From positions 1 to 16,022 of the forward strand of contig DAOUFU010000231.1 in NCBI GenBank assembly GCA_034429275.1: 16,022 nt of DNA. Direction: 5' to 3'. Positions 1 to 7,433 of the stretch are shown in pieces; the stretch's first letter is position 1, and the number at the start of each line of letters is the position of its first letter. The notes beneath the pieces were generated by a model. It saw only the letters and a program-made list of their open reading frames with translations, was not told the DNA's origin and ran no database searches. The DNA is from DAOUFU01 sp034429275. GTDB taxonomy: Bacteria; Chloroflexota; Anaerolineae; Aggregatilineales; Aggregatilineaceae. The position numbers were made by a program, and so were the translations under genes.

Positions 1-1
1 C

Positions 2-1285
2 GCGCTGGTGGTGTTTTGCCTGCTGTGCATCGGCACGGTGGCGTTCACCCGCTGGTTCATCTTCGATTCGCCGACCGATCTCAACGTCAAACTCTATGCC
101 GGTCTGGGAACAATCGGCCTGGCAGAACAAGACCAGACCGCGCGCGTCGTGCGCGCTTCGGGCAGCGTCCCCGATGCCGCCACTATGACCACCGATCCGC
201 TCTCCCAGGGCTACCTGGAATTTTCTGATCCCTATGACGGCACCGTGGTCGCCACCGCCACCCTGCGCCAGAACAGCCAGACCCGCCTGATCAACGCCAC
301 GCGTCCGCGCTTTGACGTCAGCGACGATCCCTATGTGGTGCGCCTCTCGCACCTGGCCGGGCGGCTGGATGTCTGGGTCAGTGAGGGCCTCAACCGCGAG
401 ATTCGCCTGGTGATCAGTACGCCCTATGGCACCGTGCGTATTGGCGAACCGGGCAATTTCCTGATTGCCGTCCGCAGCGATCCGGGTTACGTCAGCGTGG
501 TCGCCCGCAAGGGCAGCGCCACGCTCGAAACCGACCACCATCGGCCCCAACTGCTCACTGCGCCATCCCAGGGCGTCTACCGCGACGGTGATCCCACCGT
601 CACCGTTGGCCCTGGCCCGGTCGATTTGCTGCCCGACTGGGACTTCAGTGCCTCAACGACCGAAGACTGGTCAGTGGGCTGGAATTGCACCTTTGCTCGT
701 TCCTCTGAATATCCAGATGCCGTGCCCGGCACCTTCAATTACGCCCGCGAGGATGGGCGAGCCGTCATCCACATCACCCGCTATATGACCGAGCCGGCCC
801 CCGGCGATACACTTTGCATCCGCTACCTGAACACGCCCGAAACCGGCCTCGACGTCACCGGCTACGACGATCTTCGCCTGCGCGTCTCGATGCGAATCCA
901 CCACCAAAGCCTCAGCGCCTGCGGCATCCTGGGCACCGAGTGCCCCATCATGCTCAAGATGACCTATCTCGACATCCATAACGTCCCCCAGGTCTGGTAT
1001 CACGGCTTTTACGTCCGCTTCGATCCCAACCAGGGCGGCAAGAAAATCTGCGATAGCTGCGTTGAGGCCCACGAGCAGATCAGCAAAGACACCTGGTATT
1101 CCTACGAGTCCGGCAACCTGCTGACCGATTACTACACCGAGACCAGCAGTCTCCAGCCGCCCGCCTCGATCATCTCCCTGCAGTTCTATGCTGCCGGGCA
1201 CGAATATGACGTCATGCTCGACGAAGTTGCCCTGATCGCCTCGAAGGCAGACGAGAACGGGTTCTCAGCCTTCACTATTCCGTGA
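2..1285 (+). CDS. FecR-like domain membrane-anchored protein, 5' partial
   Basis: The frame is open from the left edge, with no stop before a GTG at 8, so the true start probably lies outside the window. Counting from that GTG, residues 1-18 form a hydrophobic segment ending in TRW, which reads as the end of a membrane anchor or signal helix; the rest is probably outside the membrane. Residues about 105-175 look like a FecR-type beta domain (alternating short strands, VISTPYGTVRIG, then SVVARKGSATLET). From about 208 a second, Trp- and Cys-bearing beta-rich region (LLPDWDFS, WSVGWNC, VMLDEVALIAS near the end) resembles a jelly-roll carbohydrate-binding module. FecR domains outside iron signalling occur in surface proteins of unknown role. 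There is no iron-uptake neighbour here, so I do not infer a FecIR system. The domain calls rest on pattern only. Confidence 0.6.
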   Translation, partial: ALVVFCLLCIGTVAFTRWFIFDSPTDLNVKLYAGLGTIGLAEQDQTARVVRASGSVPDAATMTTDPLSQGYLEFSDPYDGTVVATATLRQNSQTRLINATRPRFDVSDDPYVVRLSHLAGRLDVWVSEGLNREIRLVISTPYGTVRIGEPGNFLIAVRSDPGYVSVVARKGSATLETDHHRPQLLTAPSQGVYRDGDPTVTVGPGPVDLLPDWDFSASTTEDWSVGWNCTFARSSEYPDAVPGTFNYAREDGRAVIHITRYMTEPAPGDTLCIRYLNTPETGLDVTGYDDLRLRVSMRIHHQSLSACGILGTECPIMLKMTYLDIHNVPQVWYHGFYVRFDPNQGGKKICDSCVEAHEQISKDTWYSYESGNLLTDYYTETSSLQPPASIISLQFYAAGHEYDVMLDEVALIASKADENGFSAFTIP

Positions 1286-1314
1286 TTGCCCGGCGATCCC
1301 GCGCGTGCTATACT
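1286..1314 (+). promoter_or_regulatory. Sigma-70-type promoter for the zinc-ribbon gene
   Basis: TTGCCC at 1286-1291 and TATACT at 1309-1314 are separated by exactly 17 bases. The -35 starts one base after the TGA of the preceding gene. Transcription would begin near 1321 and give a leader of about 60 bases before the ATG at 1383. The same -35 hexamer and the same spacing recur in front of the NfeD-like gene, which strengthens the call. Confidence 0.55.
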
Positions 1315-1382
1315 GGCCCTGGTGTGCCGGCTCACCAATCGCCCGGCCCCGCCCATCCTGGATTCGCTCTGGAGTATGCCGG

Positions 1383-1943
1383 ATGCTCGACACCACTACC
1401 GTCAATAACCTGCTGCTGGTTCTCGTCACCGCCGCTGGGGCTGTGATCAGCGCCGTCTGGCTCGGCCTGATCCTGTGGACCTGGCGCGACATGAAACAGC
1501 GCAGTCGCGATCCCTTCGCTCAGATCGCCGCCTCCCTCATGGTCGCCGTGCTGGGCCTGGTGGGCGTCGTGATCTACGTCATGCTGCGCCCGCAGGAAAC
1601 CCTTGCCGAAGCCTATGAGCGCTCGCTGGAAGAAGAAGCCCTGCTGCAAAACATCGAGGAAAAACCGATCTGCCCCGGCTGCGGACGCCCTATCAAAGAG
1701 GCCTGGCAGGTCTGCCCCTACTGCCACACCAAGCTGAAGAAGCCCTGCATCCACTGCGGGGAAATGCTCGAACTCGCCTGGAACCTCTGCCCCTACTGCG
1801 CCACGCCCCAGGTGGCCTATGACCAGGAACCGGTACGCGGTGCCCGCCCATCCCAACAGGTCCGCCCGCAGCCGCGCCGCCCTGTTCCGCCCCAGGCTTC
1901 CGAGCCTGCCGATGTGCAATTTGTGGATGATTCGGGAGATTGA
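1383..1943 (+). CDS. Two-helix membrane protein with a double zinc ribbon
   Basis: A 186-residue protein. The ATG at 1383 is preferred over an in-frame GTG at 1305 because the GTG overlaps the -10 box, while a GGAG lies about 10 bases before 1383. Residues 8-34 and 47-68 are two membrane helices. They are followed by an acidic linker (about 72-93) and two tandem four-cysteine ribbons: Cys97/100/111/114 and Cys122/125/136/139. The halves are visibly duplicated (each ends AW-x-hydrophobic-CPYC), as in double zinc ribbon proteins. The tail (150-175) is rich in Pro, Arg and Gln and ends in an acidic stretch. Such modules usually bind protein or nucleic acid partners. Its role here is unknown, and placing the ribbons on the cytosolic side is inferred from the RDMKQR loop. 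The next gene follows after 9 bases. Confidence 0.8.
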   Translation: MLDTTTVNNLLLVLVTAAGAVISAVWLGLILWTWRDMKQRSRDPFAQIAASLMVAVLGLVGVVIYVMLRPQETLAEAYERSLEEEALLQNIEEKPICPGCGRPIKEAWQVCPYCHTKLKKPCIHCGEMLELAWNLCPYCATPQVAYDQEPVRGARPSQQVRPQPRRPVPPQASEPADVQFVDDSGD

Positions 1944-1952
1944 AGCCCGCCT

Positions 1953-2252
1953 GTGAAAATCCTGGCCCTTGAGCGCGAACAGCCCGGCCTGGCCAGCGCA
2001 GACTTCGCGCCCTACCTCGAAGCCGAAGCCCGCCGCGCCTGGGAGCTTCACCAGTCCGGCGTGATCCGCGAGCTGTACTTCCGCGCCGACGAGCCGACCG
2101 CCGTGCTCGTGCTCGAATGCCCGGACCTCGACTCGGCCCGCGCAGCCCTGGCGACTCTGCCGCTGGTCCAGGCCGGGCTGATCACCTTCGACCTCATCCC
2201 CCTGCGCGCCTATCCCGGCTTCGCCCGGCTGTTCGCCGCGCCCGGCCCGTGA
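1953..2252 (+). CDS. Small alpha/beta-barrel-like protein (muconolactone isomerase/YCII-like)
   Basis: A 99-residue soluble protein starting at GTG, 9 bases after the zinc-ribbon stop, so probably cotranscribed with it; no strong ribosome site is visible. The sequence MKILALE, a helix with AEARRAWELHQSGVIRELYF, a strand AVLVLEC, a second helix and the end PLRAYPGFARLF follows the beta-alpha-beta-beta-alpha-beta pattern of small dimeric ferredoxin-like barrels such as muconolactone isomerase or YCII. Relatives I recall are often carried as hypothetical or loosely named enzymes. No catalytic residues can be assigned and there are no aromatic-degradation neighbours, so I give no enzyme function. 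Confidence 0.65.
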   Translation: MKILALEREQPGLASADFAPYLEAEARRAWELHQSGVIRELYFRADEPTAVLVLECPDLDSARAALATLPLVQAGLITFDLIPLRAYPGFARLFAAPGP

Positions 2253-2255
2253 TGC

Positions 2256-3167
2256 CTACATGATCAGCGTGAGCAACACGCTCACCGTGAGCAAGCTCAA
2301 CAGCGTGCTCAGCAGAATGGTCATGGTAACAAACTGCGCCTCACCGTTGAACTCGGTCGCAATCACCCCGCCGATCACCGCCGTCGGCAGTGCCGATTCC
2401 ACGATGGCGACATCGCGCGTCAGCCCGTGCATCCCCAGCAGCAGGGCCAGGCCGAAGGCAATCGCCGGGGCCACCACCAGCCGGATTCCCGATGCCGCCA
2501 GCGCCGCCCACAGGTGATCGCGCCGCAGGCTCGCCCGCGCAAGCTGCATCCCCAGCACGGCCAGCATCGTCGGCACCGCCGCCTGCCCCAGCACGCGCAC
2601 CGCCCGCTGGAACGGCACATCCAGCGTGATGCCCCCCACATTCAGCGCCACCCCCAACGCCGCCGCATACACCAGCGGCACGCGCAGCACATTCATCAGC
2701 GCCGCGCGCGTCGAGAGCGTCCCGCGCGAAGCCAGGAACACCCCCACCGTGTACGAGATGATCGCCGTCGCGGTGAAGAACACCACCGCCCGCTCTTCGC
2801 CCGCCGGGCCAAAGGCAAACCGGTTGAGCGGCAGCCCATAATTCCCCGCGTTGATCAACGTGCACGCCAGGATGAACGCGCTTTCCATCCGCCGATCCAG
2901 CCGCATCAGCCGGGCAGCCTGCCACGCGATCAGCGCGACCGCCAGCGACATGCCCCACGCCACCGCCACCAGCTTGAGCGCGTCCCCGCCCGCAAGGTTG
3001 GTGTTCGCCATGCTGTCGAAGATCAGAAACGGCGTGAACAGGTAAATCACATAGCGCGACAGCGTCTTGGGATCGAGCGCGACCACGCGGTCCAGCGCCA
3101 CCACAATCCCCGCGATCAGAAAGATGGGCAGCACGATGTTATAGGCGATTTCGATGAAAGTTTCCAT
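2256..3167 (-). CDS. AEC-family (auxin efflux carrier type) transporter
   Basis: A 303-residue integral membrane protein of about ten hydrophobic segments, close to the usual 300-320 for bacterial AEC permeases. Family-like features are the N-terminal NIVLPIFLIAGIVVALDR, the LFTPFLIFDSMAN segment, NAGNYGLPLNRFAFG in the first half (the NxGxxGLP signature) and ESALPTAVIGGVIATEF near the end of the second half. Bacterial members move carboxylic acids such as malate or malonate; the substrate here is not readable from sequence. The start is 21 bases after the pyruvate kinase stop, so the two are probably one transcript. Its stop lies 3 bases from the stop of the convergent small gene, leaving no room for a terminator between them. 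Confidence 0.85.
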   Translation of the reverse strand: METFIEIAYNIVLPIFLIAGIVVALDRVVALDPKTLSRYVIYLFTPFLIFDSMANTNLAGGDALKLVAVAWGMSLAVALIAWQAARLMRLDRRMESAFILACTLINAGNYGLPLNRFAFGPAGEERAVVFFTATAIISYTVGVFLASRGTLSTRAALMNVLRVPLVYAAALGVALNVGGITLDVPFQRAVRVLGQAAVPTMLAVLGMQLARASLRRDHLWAALAASGIRLVVAPAIAFGLALLLGMHGLTRDVAIVESALPTAVIGGVIATEFNGEAQFVTMTILLSTLLSLLTVSVLLTLIM

Positions 3168-3188
3168 GGGCGGCGCTGTGTATCCCTC

Positions 3189-4655
3189 TTAACCCTTCAC
3201 CACGTCCCCGGCCCGCAGCACCTTGAGGAAATTCGTCTGACTGCCGATGCCGAACGGCATTCCACCGATGATGACCAGCAGGTCATCATCGCCTACCATG
3301 TCCGATTCAAGCGCCATCTTCACCACCACCTGGCTCAGTTCGTCAATGGTCTTGAATTCGGGCACCAACATTGGCAAAACGCCCCACACCAGCGCTAGCT
3401 GCCGGTACGTCCGGTGATTGGGCGTTGCCGCCAGAATCGGCGTATCCGGGCGCACCCGCGCCACGCGCCGCGCGGTATAGCCGGACCATGTGCTCGCCAC
3501 GATCAGGCTTGCCCCCAGCGTGCGCGCCAGCCGGCTCGTCATGTGGCTGATCGCCGCCGGAACCGAACGTTCCTTCTCACCCCGAATCGTATCGCGCCGC
3601 AGGTCGTCGGGATGCAGTTCCTCGTGTTCGCGCAGGTAGCCCTCCGCAATCGCCGCGATCCGCACCATCGTCTCCACCGATTGCAGCGGGTATTTGCCGA
3701 TGGCCGTCTCGCCGGAGAGCATGATCGCGTCCGAGCCGTCGAAGATGGCGTTCGCCACATCGGTAGATTCGGCACGTGTCGGGCGCGGGTTGTCGATCAT
3801 GCTTTGCAGCATCTGTGTCGCCGTGATGACCGGCTTGCCCGCCGCGTTACACTTTTTGATGATATTCTTCTGGTGAACCGGCACCTGTTCAGCAGGAGTC
3901 TCCACGCCCAGGTCGCCGCGCGCCACCATGATCCCGTCCGACTGTTCCAGGATTCCCTCGAAATTCTCCAGCGCCTCGGCTTTTTCGATCTTGGCGATCA
4001 CCCCCGCGTCGCCATTGAGATGACGCATCAGCCACCGCAGCTCGCGCATGTCATCAGCCGAGCGCACAAACGACAGCGCGATATAGTCCACCTCGTGCGC
4101 CAGCGCAAACGCGATGTGTTCGCGGTCATCCGGCGTGATCGACGAGATCGACAACGCCGTATCCGGCACACTGACGCCCTTCCGCGAGCGCAGCAGCCCG
4201 CCCGTAATCACCTCGCACCGCACGTCGCCGCCCACCTTCTGCCGCACGACGAACTCCAACTGCCCGTCATCCACCAGCAGCCGTTCGCCCACGTCCAGGT
4301 CGGCCAACACTTCGACATGCGGCAATGGAATTTCAAACGGCTTTTCTTCGTCGAGTTCGGTCCGGCTGGTCAGCGTGATTTTGTCTCCAGCAGTCAGTTC
4401 GAGTGGGTCCTGCACAAGCTTCCCCAGCCGGATTTTTGGCCCTGGAATATCCGCCAGGATGGCCACCACCCGCTTTTCCTCTTCCGCCAGGCGTCGAATA
4501 TTCAGGATATTGCGCGCGTGCGTCTCGTGATCGCCATGGCTGAAGTTGATCCGCGCCACGTCCATCCCCGCCCGGATCATCGCCCGCAGCATTCCCACAT
4601 CCTGCGATGCCGGGCCAATCGTCGCTACAATCTTGGTCCGCTTGTGGCTGTCCAT
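3189..4655 (-). CDS. pyk: Pyruvate kinase
   Basis: A 488-residue cytosolic enzyme converting PEP + ADP to pyruvate + ATP. The start MDSHKRTKIVATIGPAS at 4655 is chosen over a 25-codon extension because the extension would run into the hairpin behind enolase and GGAG lies just upstream of 4655. Visible motifs: RINFSHG (35-41), DIPGPKIR (69-76), the signature VIAKIEKAEAL with catalytic Lys222 and metal ligand Glu224, ARGDLGVE (246-252), TATQML (278-283) and DGSDAIMLSGETAIGKYP. The C-terminal allosteric-type domain is complete and ends LKVLRAGDVVKG. Lys74 with Ile70, Pro71 and Leu77 around it matches the potassium-independent class. The AEC carrier follows closely. Confidence 0.97.
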   Translation of the reverse strand: MDSHKRTKIVATIGPASQDVGMLRAMIRAGMDVARINFSHGDHETHARNILNIRRLAEEEKRVVAILADIPGPKIRLGKLVQDPLELTAGDKITLTSRTELDEEKPFEIPLPHVEVLADLDVGERLLVDDGQLEFVVRQKVGGDVRCEVITGGLLRSRKGVSVPDTALSISSITPDDREHIAFALAHEVDYIALSFVRSADDMRELRWLMRHLNGDAGVIAKIEKAEALENFEGILEQSDGIMVARGDLGVETPAEQVPVHQKNIIKKCNAAGKPVITATQMLQSMIDNPRPTRAESTDVANAIFDGSDAIMLSGETAIGKYPLQSVETMVRIAAIAEGYLREHEELHPDDLRRDTIRGEKERSVPAAISHMTSRLARTLGASLIVASTWSGYTARRVARVRPDTPILAATPNHRTYRQLALVWGVLPMLVPEFKTIDELSQVVVKMALESDMVGDDDLLVIIGGMPFGIGSQTNFLKVLRAGDVVKG

Positions 4656-4686
4656 ACTCTCCGCTCTCTCCTCGCTCACGGCCACC

Positions 4687-4696
4687 GGGTTAACCC
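4687..4696. promoter_or_regulatory. 10-bp palindrome upstream of pyruvate kinase
   Basis: GGGTTAACCC is a perfect palindrome 31 bases before the pyk start, within the 142-base gap between enolase and pyk. It could be an operator half-site pair or chance; I see no second copy nearby. Confidence 0.2.
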
Positions 4697-4727
4697 CGCC
4701 GCCGCCTGGCTGTTGTTTCCACAAACA

Positions 4728-4763
4728 CAAGCCTGGGCGGGGTCATCACGCCGCCCAGGCTTG
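4728..4763 (-). terminator. Hairpin terminator behind enolase
   Basis: A perfect 13-bp stem (CAAGCCTGGGCGG with its complement) and a 10-base loop, 35 bases after the enolase stop. On the minus strand it is followed by TGTTTGTGG, a weak U-rich tract, so termination may be partial. The loop and inner stem resemble the hairpin at 6137-6160. Confidence 0.6.
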
Positions 4764-4797
4764 CCAGTTCCCCTACAACCGTCAGATCAAACCCTGC

Positions 4798-6090
4798 CTA
4801 GAGGCTGCGCTTGATGTTCGGGAATGCATTCTTGCCCGCATACTGCGCCGCCGGACCCAGGTGCTCCTCGATGCGCAGCAGTTGGTTGTATTTGGCCACG
4901 CGGTCCGAGCGGGCTGGCGCGCCCGTCTTGATCTGCCCGGCATTCAGCGCCACCACCAGGTCGGCAATGGTCGCATCTTCGGTTTCGCCGCTGCGGTGGC
5001 TGACCACAACCGTCCAGTTGTGCTTCTGGCTCAACTGGCTGGCGGCAATCGCTTCGGTCAGCGAGCCGATCTGGTTGACCTTGCACAGCAGCGAGTTGCA
5101 CGCGCCCAGGTCGATCGCTTTCTGCACGCGCTCCATGCTGGTCACCAGCAGGTCATCGCCCACAATCTGCACCTTGTCACCCACGGCCTGGTTCAGCATC
5201 ACCCAGTGATCCCAATCGTTCTGGTCCAGCCCATCTTCCAGCGAGATGATCGGGTATTTGTTCAGCCACTCTACCCAGAACTGCACCATCTGCTCGCCGG
5301 TCAGGCTGCGCCCTTCCTTCTTGAGCACATACTTGCCGTCCTCATACAGCTCGCTGATGGCTGGGTCAAGCGCCAGCCAGATATCCTTGCCCGGTGTATA
5401 ACCGGCTTCCTGGATCGCTTCCAGGATCAGTTCAATCGCGCCTTCATTGCTGGGCAGGCTGGGCGCAAAACCGCCCTCGTCGCCCACCAGGGTGACATAC
5501 CCCTTCTTGCCGATGACCTTCTTGAGCACGGCGTAGATTTCGGCATTCCAGCGCAGCGCCTCGCGGAAGCTGCCCGCCCCCACCGGCATGATCATGAATT
5601 CCTGGAAGTCCGGGCCATCCGGCGCGTGCTTGCCACCGTTGAGAATATTCATCATCGGAACCGGCAGCATGTGCGCATACACGCCGCCCAGGTAGCGGTA
5701 GAGCGGCAATCCCAGTTCCGCCGCCGCTGCATACGCCACCGCCAGCGAACACCCCAGGATTGCGTTCGCGCCGAGCTTGCCCTTGTTCGGCGTGCCGTCC
5801 AGCGCGATCATCGCCTGGTCAATCGCCTTCTGATCCAGCGCATCCATGCCGATCAGCAGGTCGGCCAGCGCCTCGTTCACATTATCGACGGCCTTCATCA
5901 CGCCCTTGCCGGCGTATCGCTTCTTATCGCCATCGCGCAGTTCGACCGCTTCATGCTCACCGGTGCTCGCGCCGCTCGGCACAATCGCGCGGCCCATCGC
6001 CCCGCTTTCCAGCGTGACCTCGACCTCAACTGTTGGGTTCCCGCGCGAATCGAGCACTTCACGCCCATGAACAGACTCAATGATCGTCAT
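4798..6090 (-). CDS. eno: Enolase (phosphopyruvate hydratase)
   Basis: A 430-residue cytosolic glycolytic enzyme interconverting 2-phosphoglycerate and PEP, of normal bacterial length. An AGGAGAG lies six bases before the ATG. Seen in order: GREVLDSRGNPTVEVEV (9-25), the SGASTGEHEAVELRDGD substrate loop (39-55), GDEGGF with catalytic Glu205, metal ligands Asp242, Glu285 and Asp312, catalytic Lys337 in LLCKVNQIGSLTE, the SHRSGETED signature (365-372) and Lys388. Two spots differ from the common consensus: NGGKHAPDGPDFQEF where NGGKHADN-x-VDIQEF is usual, and LDPAISELYEDGKY where D-x-AASEFY is usual. The metal ligand is kept, so activity is expected. Pyruvate kinase, its product-consuming partner, is the next gene downstream, behind a terminator-like hairpin. 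Confidence 0.98.
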   Translation of the reverse strand: MTIIESVHGREVLDSRGNPTVEVEVTLESGAMGRAIVPSGASTGEHEAVELRDGDKKRYAGKGVMKAVDNVNEALADLLIGMDALDQKAIDQAMIALDGTPNKGKLGANAILGCSLAVAYAAAAELGLPLYRYLGGVYAHMLPVPMMNILNGGKHAPDGPDFQEFMIMPVGAGSFREALRWNAEIYAVLKKVIGKKGYVTLVGDEGGFAPSLPSNEGAIELILEAIQEAGYTPGKDIWLALDPAISELYEDGKYVLKKEGRSLTGEQMVQFWVEWLNKYPIISLEDGLDQNDWDHWVMLNQAVGDKVQIVGDDLLVTSMERVQKAIDLGACNSLLCKVNQIGSLTEAIAASQLSQKHNWTVVVSHRSGETEDATIADLVVALNAGQIKTGAPARSDRVAKYNQLLRIEEHLGPAAQYAGKNAFPNIKRSL

Positions 6091-6136
6091 GTTGTTCTCT
6101 CCTGAAAAATGCTTCTCACCAGGTCATTCCACATAG

Positions 6137-6160
6137 GGGGCGGGTCATCACACCCGCCCC
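6137..6160 (-). terminator. Hairpin behind the P-loop/DRTGG gene
   Basis: A perfect 9-bp stem (GGGGCGGGT with ACCCGCCCC) around the loop CATCAC, 68 bases after the stop of the P-loop/DRTGG gene and in front of enolase. No U tract follows on the minus strand (CTATGTGG), so it may be a Rho-dependent or mRNA 3'-end structure, or a dispersed palindromic repeat, rather than a simple intrinsic terminator. Confidence 0.4.
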
Positions 6161-6227
6161 ACATCGATACAGTTACTCCTCAAGAAGAGCGCCATCGCGC
6201 CCTCCACCGGCAAGCCGCACCCTACCC

Positions 6228-7310
6228 CTACAGGCCCAGGTCCGCTGTCAGCAGGTCGTAGCGCAGGTGCTCAGAAAGCATCGCCTGGAACCGGCTCAGC
6301 TTCTCCGGCTGGCCCAGGCTCGTCTTGCCGAACAGCCCTTCAACCTTTTCCACCGCCTCAAGCGTGTTGTCAGGAACCAGCAGCACGGCTACGCCCAGTT
6401 CTTCCGCCCGCTTGATGATCGTCGAGCTGGGCTGCAAATTGCCGGTCAGCACCAGCACCGTCGTCGAAGTCTCCAGCGCCGCCGCCTGAATATCGGTGCG
6501 GTCGCCGCCGGTGAAGACGGCTTTGTTCAACTGGCGGCGGAAGCGCGGCAGCGCCGACTCCACCGACATCGCCCCGACCGACAGGTGCTCGATCAGCCGC
6601 TCGCGCAGGTGAGAGCCGGTCAGCACGTTGGCATCCAGCCGGTCGATGATCTCGCCCACGCTCAGCGCCTGCAAATAGGGATCATACGGCAGCAGGCCGT
6701 ACACCTTGATCCCCTGCCGTTCCAGGAACGGGATCGCCTTGCGGTGGTAATATTCCATGTCCTCGCGCGGCACCGCGTTGATCACCACACCCATCAGGCG
6801 GTCGCCCAGGCGTCGCTGAGAGGTGAGCACGTCGTCCAGCACGCACATGCCCGCCATGCATTCCTCGCTGTGGAAGCTGACCACACTCAGCACCGGCACA
6901 TCGAGTTCTTCCACCAGCGTGAGCGTATTCACGCCCACCGCGTACCCTTCACGCATACTCGCGCCGCCTTCCATCAGCAGCACGTCAGCGTTCTCGCCCA
7001 CTTTCTCGCACGCCGCCTTGACATCGGCCATCAGGTCGCGTTCCAGCGTGCCCATCATCACCTGGTCGAGCAGTTCGCTGGTGATCACCACCGGCGACAG
7101 TTCCCACGGCGGAGTCTCCAGCCCCAATGACCGCCGCACAAAATCGGCGTCTTCATCCAACACACGCCCGCCCGCCTCATACGGCTGCGTGCTCACCGGC
7201 TTGATGTAGCCGACCTTCAGACCGGCAGCCTGCATCCGCAGCCCCAGGCCGAGCGCCAGCGCTGTTTTTCCCGAAAACGTGCTGACTGACGTGATGTACA
7301 AACTTTTCAT
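6228..7310 (-). CDS. Stand-alone P-loop + DRTGG domain protein (Pta N-terminal-like)
   Basis: A 360-residue cytosolic protein. The N-terminal half is a BioD/CobB-like P-loop NTPase domain: nucleotide motif SVSTFSGKTALALG with Lys15/Thr16, KPVSTQ at 37-42, and LLMEGGASMREG around 111-122. The C-terminal part is a DRTGG domain, with GGDRTDIQAAALETSTTVLVLTG around 268-290. This is the layout of the regulatory first half of long-form phosphotransacetylase (Pta), but the catalytic PTA_PTB domain is absent and no frameshift is seen, so it is a natural stand-alone form. It should not itself make acetyl phosphate. It lies 123 bases downstream of the ADP-forming acetyl-CoA synthetase on the same strand, which suggests sensing or regulating acetyl-CoA/acetate flux; that role is inferred. 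Confidence 0.85.
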   Translation of the reverse strand: MKSLYITSVSTFSGKTALALGLGLRMQAAGLKVGYIKPVSTQPYEAGGRVLDEDADFVRRSLGLETPPWELSPVVITSELLDQVMMGTLERDLMADVKAACEKVGENADVLLMEGGASMREGYAVGVNTLTLVEELDVPVLSVVSFHSEECMAGMCVLDDVLTSQRRLGDRLMGVVINAVPREDMEYYHRKAIPFLERQGIKVYGLLPYDPYLQALSVGEIIDRLDANVLTGSHLRERLIEHLSVGAMSVESALPRFRRQLNKAVFTGGDRTDIQAAALETSTTVLVLTGNLQPSSTIIKRAEELGVAVLLVPDNTLEAVEKVEGLFGKTSLGQPEKLSRFQAMLSEHLRYDLLTADLGL

Positions 7311-7328
7311 GCTCGTCGCCCTTTTGCC

Positions 7329-7334
7329 ATAATA
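7329..7334 (-). promoter_or_regulatory. Possible -10 box for the P-loop/DRTGG gene
   Basis: On the minus strand TATTAT lies about 18 bases before the ATG at 7310. The best -35 candidate, TTCTGA with an 18-base spacer, is poor. With a terminator-like hairpin immediately upstream (7388-7419), a separate promoter here is plausible but weakly supported. Confidence 0.3.
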
Positions 7335-7387
7335 GCAGCTAAGTTGTGATGGTCAGAAAGTGCCGGTCCTCCCCGCCTGGGAAAACC

Positions 7388-7419
7388 GGCCCGGTTACCC
7401 CTTGCGGAATAACCGGCCC
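7388..7419 (-). terminator. Terminator behind acetyl-CoA synthetase
   Basis: Arms 7388-7397 and 7410-7419 pair over 7 bp (CCGGTTA with TAACCGG), then one mismatch and 2 more bp, around a 12-base loop. On the minus strand GGTTTTC follows, giving a run of four T. It lies 15 bases after the synthetase stop, the usual place for an intrinsic terminator. Confidence 0.6.
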
Positions 7420-7433
7420 ACACGTCCCCCCGC

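Noticed and set aside
2427..3398. Long plus-strand reading frame (323 codons) opposite the AEC carrier and the end of pyruvate kinase
   Set aside because: Its protein is an Arg/His/Gln-rich string without domain features, and it runs antisense to two clear genes; it is a GC-driven shadow frame.
4656..4730. Upstream extension of pyruvate kinase by 25 codons
   Set aside because: It would reach into the hairpin behind enolase and has no family similarity; the ATG at 4655 gives the standard N-terminus.
3414..6105. Long plus-strand frames opposite pyruvate kinase and enolase
   Set aside because: Compositionally biased translations fully overlapping two unmistakable enzymes on the other strand.
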